From the NCBI RefSeq assembly GCF_000016645.1, contig NC_009441.1, positions 5,332,001-5,396,000 of the forward strand: a DNA stretch of 64,000 nucleotides. Reading direction: 5' to 3'. Both the position numbers and the translations under genes were made by a program. Positions 12,175 through 22,988 of the stretch are shown piece by piece. The DNA comes from Flavobacterium johnsoniae UW101. Lineage in GTDB: Bacteria; Bacteroidota; Bacteroidia; Flavobacteriales; Flavobacteriaceae. The first letter of the stretch is position 1; each line of letters opens with the position of its first letter. The notes under the pieces are model-generated. The model saw only the letters and a list, made by a program, of their open reading frames with translations, made no database searches and was not told the DNA's origin.

Positions 12175-13935
12175 CTATTCAACTACAATCATTGCCCAAT
12201 ATTGAAGTACCGGCACTTTAAAATTCACCTTTTCCCCGTTTTGAGAAAATGAAAGTTCGACAGCTGCACCTCCATTATAATCTGGTGAAGCATACCAGAT
12301 TTTGGTAACTTTGCCACTGTGGTTTAAATTAAGCATCGCTTGCTTAATTAAATCCGGAACATTCTGTGTTCCATCAGTATCTCTCCAATTCAAAGAATTA
12401 GCATTAGTAAAATTCAATAGATGTATTATTTCTCTGCTACCAACTTGTTTTCCTACTGCCGCAACTTTCCCCATAGTAGGAGGCCAGCTGCCTAAATTTA
12501 ACTTCCCGTCTCCAGTGGCAATTGTCGGATTTGTATAGGTTCCGCCGTCGCGAAGAAGGTTTTGATAAGCCGTCATAAAATCGTAATATTCCAAAAGTGA
12601 GGATTTCAGCTCCGCACTCATGCTTAAGTTTTTATTTGGAAAATATTCCTTGCCCAGCATATGCTCGCCCAATTCCAGATGCGATCCTCCAAAAGCAAAT
12701 ATAACAGCATCCGTAAGCAGGACACCCGGTGTATTAAACATGCCCTGATTATTCGCTTTATTATAGTTCATATAGGCTGCCAATACAGTATTTTTACTGT
12801 TATTGCTGTAAGCCGCATTATCTGTTAGAACTTGTGTCAAATCTTTAAAGCCTTCATTAGGAGACCAAACTTCAGTGTATAAAAAATCAAGTTCTTTACC
12901 AGCTATTTCTTTCTGTCCATATTGATTAACTGCGTTCATAACGAGCTTTTTATTGGTATTGGCAGACTTCATAGCTGAAATAAAGGAAGGGAATGCATTT
13001 TTCAGATCAGCATTTGTACCATCATATCTGAAAACATTGCCTCTGTCTCCAAGCTGGTCAATATGAAAACCATCAAAATCATACACTTTATAAACATCAT
13101 CATTCTTTTGCGCAAGATAATTCTGCCATGCTGTATTAGCAGGATCGGTGATGTAGATGTTGCTAATAAAGGGCCATCCTAACTCATGCTTGTCTTTATC
13201 ATTATGGTTGGCATCTTTATAGACAAACTGTTGCTGTTTGATAAGATTTGGATCATAATCGTTCAAAACTCCATAAGCAAGATTATAAAACATTGCTTTC
13301 ATATTTTTGCTGTGGGCCTGAGCTATATAACCCGAAACTGTGCTTCCGTATACCTCTCTGTTAATTATATCGTTCCATACCGGCATTGGATTTGAGACTG
13401 TGCCTGCCAATGGCTGATGCTGCCTGTACTGCCAATCATAGAATTGGATCCCGTTAATATGATAATCCTTTAGATTATCTATAACTGCTGCTCTGTCTGA
13501 TTCTGAAATATTGCCAAACTCTGAGAGAAATCCATAACGAGGGAATTTAGCCCAATCTGATGAAACGTCAATACCTACAGTACCCAAAATAGTTTGGGTA
13601 CCGTCAGTATTTGTTTGGTAAATGGCAACCATGTATCCTTGAAAATCATCAGAAGGTGGAAGCCAACTCCATGAAGTTCCGCTAAAAGTTTCCTCCTTAA
13701 TAACTTTTCCAAGGTGGGTATAGCGAATAAGAGAACTATTAAAAACTTTATCCGCCGTAAAGTTTACCGTTTCACCCGGTTTATAACTTGCTTTATCTGT
13801 TTTAAGGGTAATCTTTGCAGTAACTGCATCTTCGGCATATTCAATCTTTCCATTGTCATCATCACTCTGGCATGATGCAAAACATAAAAAGAGGCAAAGA
13901 AAAAACAGCTTTATTATTTTATTTTTAATACTCAT
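12175..13935 (-). CDS. GH66 endo-dextranase lipoprotein
   Basis: A 586-residue GH66 protein starting at MSIKNKII (13935), three bases after the SusE-like stop. A longer in-frame start at 14016 lies inside that upstream gene and is unlikely. The lipobox LCFASC (Cys22) followed by acidic residues suggests an outer-membrane surface lipoprotein. An Ig-like domain (about 40-125) precedes the TIM barrel. Asp293 in FDGFHIDQLG is the likely nucleophile and Glu355 in YTEVWSP the likely acid/base, as in streptococcal dextranase. There is no CBM35 insertion of the kind found in cycloisomaltooligosaccharide glucanotransferases, so hydrolysis of alpha-1,6-glucan is the favoured activity. Confidence 0.9.
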   Translation of the reverse strand: MSIKNKIIKLFFLCLFLCFASCQSDDDNGKIEYAEDAVTAKITLKTDKASYKPGETVNFTADKVFNSSLIRYTHLGKVIKEETFSGTSWSWLPPSDDFQGYMVAIYQTNTDGTQTILGTVGIDVSSDWAKFPRYGFLSEFGNISESDRAAVIDNLKDYHINGIQFYDWQYRQHQPLAGTVSNPMPVWNDIINREVYGSTVSGYIAQAHSKNMKAMFYNLAYGVLNDYDPNLIKQQQFVYKDANHNDKDKHELGWPFISNIYITDPANTAWQNYLAQKNDDVYKVYDFDGFHIDQLGDRGNVFRYDGTNADLKNAFPSFISAMKSANTNKKLVMNAVNQYGQKEIAGKELDFLYTEVWSPNEGFKDLTQVLTDNAAYSNNSKNTVLAAYMNYNKANNQGMFNTPGVLLTDAVIFAFGGSHLELGEHMLGKEYFPNKNLSMSAELKSSLLEYYDFMTAYQNLLRDGGTYTNPTIATGDGKLNLGSWPPTMGKVAAVGKQVGSREIIHLLNFTNANSLNWRDTDGTQNVPDLIKQAMLNLNHSGKVTKIWYASPDYNGGAAVELSFSQNGEKVNFKVPVLQYWAMIVVE

Positions 13936-13937
13936 CT

Positions 13938-15401
13938 TTAGTTGATTGTAAGGACATTTGTTGAAAGATCTAATGTAATAGTATGGTTGCCTGCCTGTGC
14001 TGCGCTTACCACCCATTTATTATCGTCACCATCACATTTATCACGTTTAGTAAAATTTGTATTAGTAATCGCCTGGTTTGCTGATACTGGTGTAATTTCA
14101 GTCCCCTCACACCAATTGGTATTGTATTTTGTAAATTTAAATTCACCTGCAGTCAAAGGTCCACTGTAAGTATAGACACTTCCATTTTTAGTCATCGGAA
14201 GCAATGAGCCCATATTCCATCCATTTGGTGTAGCACTGCCAATCAGATAAACTTCAACAGGGACAATCTTAATAACGTTTGTACTTATATCAAGTGTAAT
14301 TTTGTATCTGCCTGCAGTCTGTGCTGTAACCTGCCATTTATTATCTACATCACAGCCGGAATTCTGTGCAACGCCTGTTTCGGTCAAACCTTGATTATCC
14401 ACCAATGGTCTGTACCATTCTCCGCACCAGCCTCCTTTTGTGCCAGCCATTATTTTAAAGTTTCCAGGCGTTAAATTAGCTTCGTATGTGAAAATAAAAG
14501 GATTATCTGTAACCGTAAAGGCTTCTGGCGTATCGACATTCCAGCCGCTCGGACTTGCATCACCTACAATCCATAATTGTGTAAAAGCTGGAGATTCCTG
14601 TTCTTCAATTACAATAGTTAATTTTAGCAAGTTCACTGTAATTTTGTAAAGTCCTGCTTTGGTAATTTCCCATTGCAGGTCAGAACCGCTTCCGCCAGTA
14701 TTATGGACTATCTTGCCTGTATCAGCAGCATCTTTTGTATAAAAGTCCTGGCACCAGCAAGAATCCGTATTTACTGCAAATTTGAATTTACCTTTACTTA
14801 ACTGGCCAGAATATACAAAAACAACAGGATTAGCTGTCTGGGCAGTCAGAGCAAAAGCCTTTGTAATATCCCAACCATTTGGTGATGCATCACCGACCAT
14901 GAACAGTTCGGTTGATAACGGCTGATAGGGAGTTAAATTAAAATCGATTATTGAAGTTTGAGGCGTCACACTTTTATCACCAAAAGTTGCTGTAATCCTT
15001 GCCTGCAAAACAATCACTTTACCAGGCTCTCCGTTAAAAGTTGTGAGCAGTATTGAATTTAATGTTGCCACATTAATATCAAAGTCGTATCTGTTTTTTC
15101 CAAAATCATATTCAACTGCATTAACGAAATTATTTTCTTTCTTGTCAATTTCCAGTTTATATGAAATCGAAGCACCTGTTCCCTTGTTATCACCTGTACT
15201 CCATTTAAAACTGAATTTTTGCTGGAACATGCTTTGATCCAAAACCATGTCAGTACTGCTCAACGTAAGCTTTAACACATCAGCACTAAAATTTTTAGCC
15301 TGAAGATCATCATTGCTGCAGCTTGACAAAGCTGCAGATAAAAACAACAAGAAGACAATCACGTATCTTGTCCAAACTATATAATTTCTATTTTTTTTCA
15401 T
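13938..15401 (-). CDS. SusE/SusF-like surface glycan-binding lipoprotein
   Basis: A 487-residue lipoprotein (lipobox AALSSC near residue 27) with an N-terminal SusE immunoglobulin-like domain (about 35-160) and three SusE/F-type carbohydrate-binding modules. Each begins with a variant of VGDASPNGW or IGSATPNGW (about 168, 278 and 387) and carries a WC motif (SCWCQDFY, GGWCGEWY, TNWCEGTE). It would hold dextran-like glucan at the cell surface next to SusCD. It follows SusD by 12 bases and is translationally close to GH66. The family is certain; the ligand is inferred from the enzymes of the locus. Confidence 0.9.
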   Translation of the reverse strand: MKKNRNYIVWTRYVIVFLLFLSAALSSCSNDDLQAKNFSADVLKLTLSSTDMVLDQSMFQQKFSFKWSTGDNKGTGASISYKLEIDKKENNFVNAVEYDFGKNRYDFDINVATLNSILLTTFNGEPGKVIVLQARITATFGDKSVTPQTSIIDFNLTPYQPLSTELFMVGDASPNGWDITKAFALTAQTANPVVFVYSGQLSKGKFKFAVNTDSCWCQDFYTKDAADTGKIVHNTGGSGSDLQWEITKAGLYKITVNLLKLTIVIEEQESPAFTQLWIVGDASPSGWNVDTPEAFTVTDNPFIFTYEANLTPGNFKIMAGTKGGWCGEWYRPLVDNQGLTETGVAQNSGCDVDNKWQVTAQTAGRYKITLDISTNVIKIVPVEVYLIGSATPNGWNMGSLLPMTKNGSVYTYSGPLTAGEFKFTKYNTNWCEGTEITPVSANQAITNTNFTKRDKCDGDDNKWVVSAAQAGNHTITLDLSTNVLTIN

Positions 15402-15413
15402 AGCACTACAATT

Positions 15414-16898
15414 TTAGTAACCTGGATTTTGAGATAAATTAGGATTTCTGTCACGCTCAATCTGCGGTATAGGAAGCAGCAAGTGATGCTGATCAGCATT
15501 AGATTTCCCAATTGAGTGGAAAAAACTAAGCGCGTACTGGCCATTATCTACTCTTATAAGATCAAACCACCTTTGACCTTCAAATGCTAACTCCATTCTT
15601 CTCTCATGCAGAACAGCTTCCCTAAAATCAATCTTACCAAGTCCTGTAGTGATATTGGCCAAACCTGCACGCTTGCGAACCAAATTGAGCGGAGCTTCTG
15701 CCTGAGAAGTGTTCCCTAATTCATTAAGCGCCTCAGCTTTCATTAAAAGAATATCAGCATAACGAAGGACCGGGAAATTTAGCGGACTGTTATCATAAGA
15801 AGGCGAAATACTTAGGGGCACTAAAAACTTTCTTAAATTATATCCTGTCAAGGAATATGATGCGCTGTACGGAATGCCAGCAAAGTCAGGACATCCCTGG
15901 TACAATACAGTTTTATCTTTACGAAGATCGCCATTCTCATAACTGTTAAAAAACTCCTGAGTTGGCTGGCTCCATCCATAAGCTCCTGCTACCATATTAG
16001 AACTTCTTGGCCCTGTAAAAGTGCTTGCCCAGGAAGCCTGATTTTCATTACTCCAAAAATCATATCCTGCATTAGCTGCATATTGCACCTCAAAAAGAGA
16101 TTCCTTTGAGTTTTCTGTTTCAGTACTGAAGTTATCGCTGTAATCAACATTCAAACTGTATCCCATTGTCTCTAGTTTTGTCGTTAAATCAACAACTTCC
16201 TGCCATTTGCCCAACGTCAAGTTCACTTTGGCTAATAGTCCTAAAGCTGCCCCTTTAGTGGCTCGTCCTTTATCTCCCTCTGACAATTCTTGTTTGGTAG
16301 GAAGCATAGCAACAGCCTTTTCCAAATCACTTAATATCAACGCATAAACTTCATCTTTGGAAGTACGTGATGGATAAAGATTACTGTTTGAATTTTGCGG
16401 CTCAGTAATCAACGGAACGTCACCAAAAAAACGAACTAAAATAAAATAGTATTGGGCTCTTAAAAAATATGCCTCTCCCAAGCACCTATTCTTAACTGCC
16501 TGGTCGATATTCAAGCCAGGTCCGACCGCCAATACAATATTTGATCTCAGTATACCCGGCCATGGCCCGCGCCATAGATCCAGAACTCCTTCATTGCTGG
16601 GAGTAGTAACAAAATTAGACAAGTTAGTTGTTTCAATACCATCTTCCCCTCCCCCTGCGCCAACAATACTATTGCCAGCAAAAATATCGCTGGTCCACAT
16701 TCTAAAATTATATAATTTTGGCCATTGCAATGGCTGATAAGCACCGTTAACCATGGTAATTAATTCCTCAGCATTGGTAGGATAATTTCCAGTATTTATA
16801 GTATCAGGTTGTGTTTTATCTAAAAAATCATCACTGCACTGTACCATTACAAATGATAACATTACTATTAAGCCTATTTTTATGTGTTTCATTTTCAT
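15414..16898 (-). CDS. susD: SusD-like outer-membrane glycan-binding lipoprotein
   Basis: A SusD/RagB-family protein of 494 residues from the chosen start at 16898 (MKMKHIKIG), four bases after the SusC stop; a longer frame upstream overlaps SusC and lacks a signal sequence. The lipobox VMVQC puts Cys21 as the lipid anchor. TPR-like helices are visible (GEAYFLRAQYYFILVRFFGD), and the C-terminal DILLMKAEALNELGN and RRMELAFEGQRWFDLIR are hallmark SusD segments. It forms the lid of the SusC pore and binds oligosaccharides for import. It pairs with the adjacent SusC. Confidence 0.95.
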   Translation of the reverse strand: MKMKHIKIGLIVMLSFVMVQCSDDFLDKTQPDTINTGNYPTNAEELITMVNGAYQPLQWPKLYNFRMWTSDIFAGNSIVGAGGGEDGIETTNLSNFVTTPSNEGVLDLWRGPWPGILRSNIVLAVGPGLNIDQAVKNRCLGEAYFLRAQYYFILVRFFGDVPLITEPQNSNSNLYPSRTSKDEVYALILSDLEKAVAMLPTKQELSEGDKGRATKGAALGLLAKVNLTLGKWQEVVDLTTKLETMGYSLNVDYSDNFSTETENSKESLFEVQYAANAGYDFWSNENQASWASTFTGPRSSNMVAGAYGWSQPTQEFFNSYENGDLRKDKTVLYQGCPDFAGIPYSASYSLTGYNLRKFLVPLSISPSYDNSPLNFPVLRYADILLMKAEALNELGNTSQAEAPLNLVRKRAGLANITTGLGKIDFREAVLHERRMELAFEGQRWFDLIRVDNGQYALSFFHSIGKSNADQHHLLLPIPQIERDRNPNLSQNPGY

Positions 16899-16902
16899 AA
16901 TT

Positions 16903-19900
16903 TTAAAATCCAAGATTAAGTCCAATAGAGTAATTTGTTGTAACCGGATATACGCTATTATCAATACCGTTTGCCGAAACTTCAGGATCAAATCCTTTAT
17001 AGTTTGTGAAAGTCAAAACATTCTGCGCTGAGAAATATAATCGAATCGATGAAAACACATTGTTGAATACGCTATCCGGAAAGTTATAGCTCAAACTCAC
17101 ATTTTTTAATCGCAGATACGAACCATCTTCCACAAACCTGTCAGAAACTCTGGCATTACTGTTAGGGTCACCATACACTGCTCTTGGCATACTGTTACTG
17201 CTTCCCACGCCTGTCCATCTTCCTAAAGTTGCCGTAGTCTGATTATTTGCAACTGACATAGATTCCGTATACATGCGGTTGGCATTATAGATATCATTTC
17301 CATATACTCCCTGAAGATAAACCGTTAAGTCAAAATTCTTATAAGAAAATGTATTGTTAAGCGAGTAGGTGAATTTTGGATTTGGATTGCCTAAAAATGT
17401 TCTGTCCTTATCATTAATGATCCCATCGTTGTTAAGATCCTTAAATCTCACATCTCCAGGTGCTGTGCTTGTTGCCGAATTAGAACCTAACATTTGAACT
17501 GCATGATTATTTACATCGGTTTGCGTTTGGAAAATACCGTCAGTTACATACCCATAAAAAACGTTTACAGGGTACCCGGCCTGAATTAGGGAAATAGTAC
17601 TGTTCAATCCTGTGCTTCCTGTTATAATTGGAGTATCACCATTTATACTGTCAACTTTGTTTTTATTATAAGAAAAAACAACATCTGAAGACCACTTGAA
17701 TTCATGCACCAGATTTTTTGTTGATAATGACAATTCAATACCTTTATTCTGAATTTTTCCGGCATTTATCGATGGAACATAGATATCTGAATATCCAGAA
17801 GTTACCGGCACCGACATCGGAACTAACATATCATTGGTGTTTTTCACATAGGCATCAAAAGTTAAATTGATTCTGCTGTCGAAAAATGACGCATCCAGAC
17901 CAACATTAAATTGTTCCTGACCTTCCCATTTTACATTTGTATTCGGAAGTACAGTAGGCACAACAGCACTCACATAATTGTTATTAAAATTATACATAAC
18001 CGTATTATACGATGATGAAAAAGCATAATTACCAATATCCTGATTTCCGGTAATTCCGTAACCAACTCTTAATTTCAAATCATTAATAGCTGTTACTTTC
18101 TCCATAAATTTCTCTGATGAAATCCTCCATGATAAAGCACCTGATGGAAACCATCCCCATTTATTTCCTTCACCAAAACGAGAAGATCCATCTCTTCTGA
18201 TTGTTCCAGTTATATAGTACTTGCCGTCATAGTCATAATTTACCCTTGCCAAATAAGACATAATTGCCCATTCAGAAGCGTTACCTCCTACCGTCGGCTG
18301 TAATGTCCCATTGTCTATCTGCTGGGTTTCATCACTCGCAAATTTCTGAATAGAGCCGTTTAAGAAATCATACTTATTAGACTGCGAACTGCTTCCTACA
18401 ACAGCATTCAAATTATGTGCGCCAAAATGAGCATCATAAGTCAGCGTGTTATCCCAAAGAACCGTAATGCTTTTATTTGTCCCCTCATAAAGATATGAGT
18501 TGGTCTGAACATTAGAACCCCATGAATATTTAGGCGACCATGTTCTGTCAAACCAAATATTTGCCTCTACTCCTCCTAAAGACTTAAACACTAAGTTTTT
18601 TAGTAAATTGATTTCTGCGAAAAGGTTTCCTTGAAGATTATATCCTTTTGTTGATCTTTCGACAGTTGTGGCTTTTCCGATTGGATTTGTAATATCTCCA
18701 TAATAAAGAGGATTTCCTGTAGGTCCAGTAAAATTTCCATTTTCATCATATATTGGCTGGGTAGGGTTTGCCAATAACGTGCTACGGATATCATATGCGC
18801 CGCTTTCTTTTATATCGTGTGCAATTTTAACACTGTTACCAAATTTTACTTTACTGGTCACCTTAGTATCAGAATTAAACTGAACAATAAATCTTTCATA
18901 ATCTGTATTTAAAACAATACCCTTTTGGTTAAAATAATTAGCAGAAACATAGATATTAGATTTCTTTGTTTTATTGCCATATGATAAGGTATAACTAGAC
19001 ATCATCTCAGGATTGAATAATGTTCCAACCCAGTCGGTTCCTGTTCCCAATGAAGCGGGATTTGTCCATAATGGATTAGGAGCAAGTCCTCCATTAGTCA
19101 GCATATCATTATTTAACGATGCGTATTGAGAAGCATTTAGCATCTTTACCACATTTGAAGCATTTTGTACCCCCGTAAAAGTATCAAAAGTCAAAGTTGA
19201 GCCTTCCTTTGTTCCACCTCTTTTAGTGGTTACAATCACAACTCCATTTGCTCCTCTAGAACCATAAATTGCTGTAGAAGAGGCATCCTTAAGTACGCTG
19301 ATCGATTCTACATCATTCATATTTACCTGGTTAAGGCCTCCATTTAAGGGCATTCCATCCACTACGATAAGAGGGTTATTATTAGCAATGGTACCTGTTC
19401 CCCTCACTCTAAAAGTGACATTAGATCCTGGTTCTCCACTCGAAATAACCTGCACACCTGCAGCTCTTCCCTGCATTGCCTCTCCAATATTGGCAACAGG
19501 CTGATTTTTTGTTTTAGCTACATCGATTGAAGAAACAGATCCTGTTAAATCCCTGGCTTTGGCTTTTCCATACCCAATTACAACTACATCTGTTAGTGTT
19601 GTTGTCTCAGGCGCCAGCTGAATTTCCAGATTGTTATCTACTGCAGAAACTTCTTTATTAGCATATCCTACATAAGAGACAACTAATACAGCATCGGTTG
19701 TGTTTACCTTAATAGAAAATTTGCCATCAAAATCTGTGGTTGTACTGTTTGATGTCCCTTTTACTATTACTGTTGCCCCAGGCAAGGGCTCATGCTTTTC
19801 ATTATAAACTGTGCCCGAAAGAATTTTTTGTACACTTTTTAATGCAGGTCCCCCCTGTTGTTGAACAACAGCGAAAGCATTATTGCTGCCGCAGAGTGAA

Positions 19901-19974
19901 ACAAGTATAAAAAGAATTAGGACAAAATCTTTAATAGATGCCCTTTGAACATCAATTTCATGATATGATCTCAT
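16903..19974 (-). CDS. susC: SusC-like TonB-dependent oligosaccharide transporter
   Basis: A 1023-residue TonB-linked outer-membrane protein and first gene of the operon. After the signal peptide (about 1-35) comes a carboxypeptidase-D-like domain (SGTVYNEKHEPLPGATVIVK, about 53-125), then a plug domain with LTDVVVIGYGKAK, VQVISSGEPGS and IYGSRGANGVVIVTTKRG, and a 22-strand barrel ending in SIGLNLGF with terminal Phe. It would import dextran-derived oligosaccharides using TonB energy. A 474-base gap separates it from the regulator gene upstream. I found no clear TAnnTTTG element in that gap. Confidence 0.95.
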   Translation of the reverse strand: MRSYHEIDVQRASIKDFVLILFILVSLCGSNNAFAVVQQQGGPALKSVQKILSGTVYNEKHEPLPGATVIVKGTSNSTTTDFDGKFSIKVNTTDAVLVVSYVGYANKEVSAVDNNLEIQLAPETTTLTDVVVIGYGKAKARDLTGSVSSIDVAKTKNQPVANIGEAMQGRAAGVQVISSGEPGSNVTFRVRGTGTIANNNPLIVVDGMPLNGGLNQVNMNDVESISVLKDASSTAIYGSRGANGVVIVTTKRGGTKEGSTLTFDTFTGVQNASNVVKMLNASQYASLNNDMLTNGGLAPNPLWTNPASLGTGTDWVGTLFNPEMMSSYTLSYGNKTKKSNIYVSANYFNQKGIVLNTDYERFIVQFNSDTKVTSKVKFGNSVKIAHDIKESGAYDIRSTLLANPTQPIYDENGNFTGPTGNPLYYGDITNPIGKATTVERSTKGYNLQGNLFAEINLLKNLVFKSLGGVEANIWFDRTWSPKYSWGSNVQTNSYLYEGTNKSITVLWDNTLTYDAHFGAHNLNAVVGSSSQSNKYDFLNGSIQKFASDETQQIDNGTLQPTVGGNASEWAIMSYLARVNYDYDGKYYITGTIRRDGSSRFGEGNKWGWFPSGALSWRISSEKFMEKVTAINDLKLRVGYGITGNQDIGNYAFSSSYNTVMYNFNNNYVSAVVPTVLPNTNVKWEGQEQFNVGLDASFFDSRINLTFDAYVKNTNDMLVPMSVPVTSGYSDIYVPSINAGKIQNKGIELSLSTKNLVHEFKWSSDVVFSYNKNKVDSINGDTPIITGSTGLNSTISLIQAGYPVNVFYGYVTDGIFQTQTDVNNHAVQMLGSNSATSTAPGDVRFKDLNNDGIINDKDRTFLGNPNPKFTYSLNNTFSYKNFDLTVYLQGVYGNDIYNANRMYTESMSVANNQTTATLGRWTGVGSSNSMPRAVYGDPNSNARVSDRFVEDGSYLRLKNVSLSYNFPDSVFNNVFSSIRLYFSAQNVLTFTNYKGFDPEVSANGIDNSVYPVTTNYSIGLNLGF

Positions 19975-20392
19975 TTATTTTTTTGTTTGGTTAGTAATAT
20001 TGTTAGTAATTGTTTTTTGAAGTAAGGACGGGTCCTCTAATAATAATGCTATTTCATAAATATTTATATTGATATTTCAACTGAGTTTTATAAGGCCTTT
20101 AAAAAACTAGCGCATCCAAAATCTGTCATGGATTAAAGCAAAGGAACAAAAAAACATATCCGAAAAAAGCTTATATGGAATTCGTATAGAAAAAATACGG
20201 TTTTAAAAAGGAAACAAAAAACACAACTGACTTATTTATAGTCAATTAACAAAATAACAGCTCAAATAATCATATAGATTTTTAATTCCAATACAATAAT
20301 TATTTAGGTATAAAAAAACATATTATGTAATATTTTACTATAAAAAACTAATTATTCTCATCTTCAAACAGGGTAAAAGAAAATCGAAGCAC
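19975..20392. other. Upstream region of the SusC operon
   Basis: This 418-base AT-rich gap contains no gene. It must hold the promoter and operator of the dextran operon (minus strand), but I see neither a convincing TAnnTTTG element nor a long palindrome. Confidence 0.5.
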
Positions 20393-20423
20393 AAAAAAAT
20401 CCCGCTAGTATAGTTAGCGGGAA
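20393..20423 (-). terminator. Terminator of the SusR-like regulator gene
   Basis: On the minus strand a 7-bp CCCGCTA / TAGCGGG stem with a 7-base loop is followed by a run of T bases. It lies about 26 bases after the regulator stop and insulates it from the SusC promoter region. Confidence 0.85.
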
Positions 20424-20448
20424 TTAGTTAGAATAACTAATTATAAAG

Positions 20449-22233
<1,785 letters not shown>

Positions 22234-22248
22234 TTACAATTTAAAAAT

Positions 22249-22264
22249 CAAATATACAAAAGTA
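22249..22264 (-). promoter_or_regulatory. Candidate Bacteroidota promoter -7 elements of the regulator
   Basis: On the minus strand TACTTTTG and TATATTTG lie directly next to each other, both matching the TAnnTTTG consensus, about 30 bases before the regulator start. No good -33 TTG was found at the usual distance. Confidence 0.4.
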
Positions 22265-22940
22265 CAGCTTATACGATGGTCCTTGAAAAGACAATTGTAT
22301 ATTCACAAAATACTTTTCATTGTTTTAATCCAATTATTTTATGTTTCTAAAACAGAAGTAAATCCGGATTGAAAGTCTTCAAAATCGATCTGGGAAATTT
22401 ATAGGGATTTCGATGCATCCCAGCAAGTCTGACAAATTACTTCCTGCTTAAACTCATCACTTTATATAATAGATTGGACTGCAGATATAATAAAGCCTGT
22501 TGTCAAAAAAGCAACAAGTTTATTACATTACTAACAGTAAACCAATATCTTAATGAATTTAAATTGAATAAGATAATTTAACACATAAAGAAGCTGATAC
22601 AGATTATCAAACTTACAGCACGTTTCCTATCTGCATTGGCCATAACTTTTAAGACCATTCTGTATGCTAGTGTAAAAAATCCAAAACATTTCCTAATATC
22701 TAAAATCTTAATTCATTCTATTTTTTTAAAGTTTCGATCCAGTGAAAGCTAATTCGACATCCCTTCTTCTCACCACCATATATTGGATCAAATTTTCACA
22801 TTTACGTTTCTTTCCGCCAGTACCTCCATCTTTTGCAATATTTTAAATAGATTCCGCTACATTAATCCTAATCAATTATTGGAGTATGTTTATTTCAATA
22901 AGTGATTTAAAAAAAAATAGAAAGAAGGTAAAATAAAGCA
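22265..22940. other. Long intergenic stretch, no gene seen
   Basis: Nearly 680 bases of AT-rich sequence lie between the regulator gene and the GH27 terminator. I found no credible open frame, RNA fold or repeat. Confidence 0.5.
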
Positions 22941-22970
22941 AAAACCGCCTCCAAGGCATCAGGCGGTTTT
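22941..22970 (-). terminator. Terminator of the GH27 gene
   Basis: On the minus strand AAAACCGCCT and AGGCGGTTTT pair perfectly around a 10-base loop. It lies about 20 bases after the GH27-fusion stop and ends in TTTTGC. Confidence 0.85.
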
Positions 22971-22988
22971 GGTGTTATTAAAATAATG

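Noticed and set aside
12175..14016. Longer GH66 start at 14016 and longer SusD start at 16991
   Set aside because: Both extend into the preceding gene and place extra residues before an otherwise perfect lipoprotein signal peptide.
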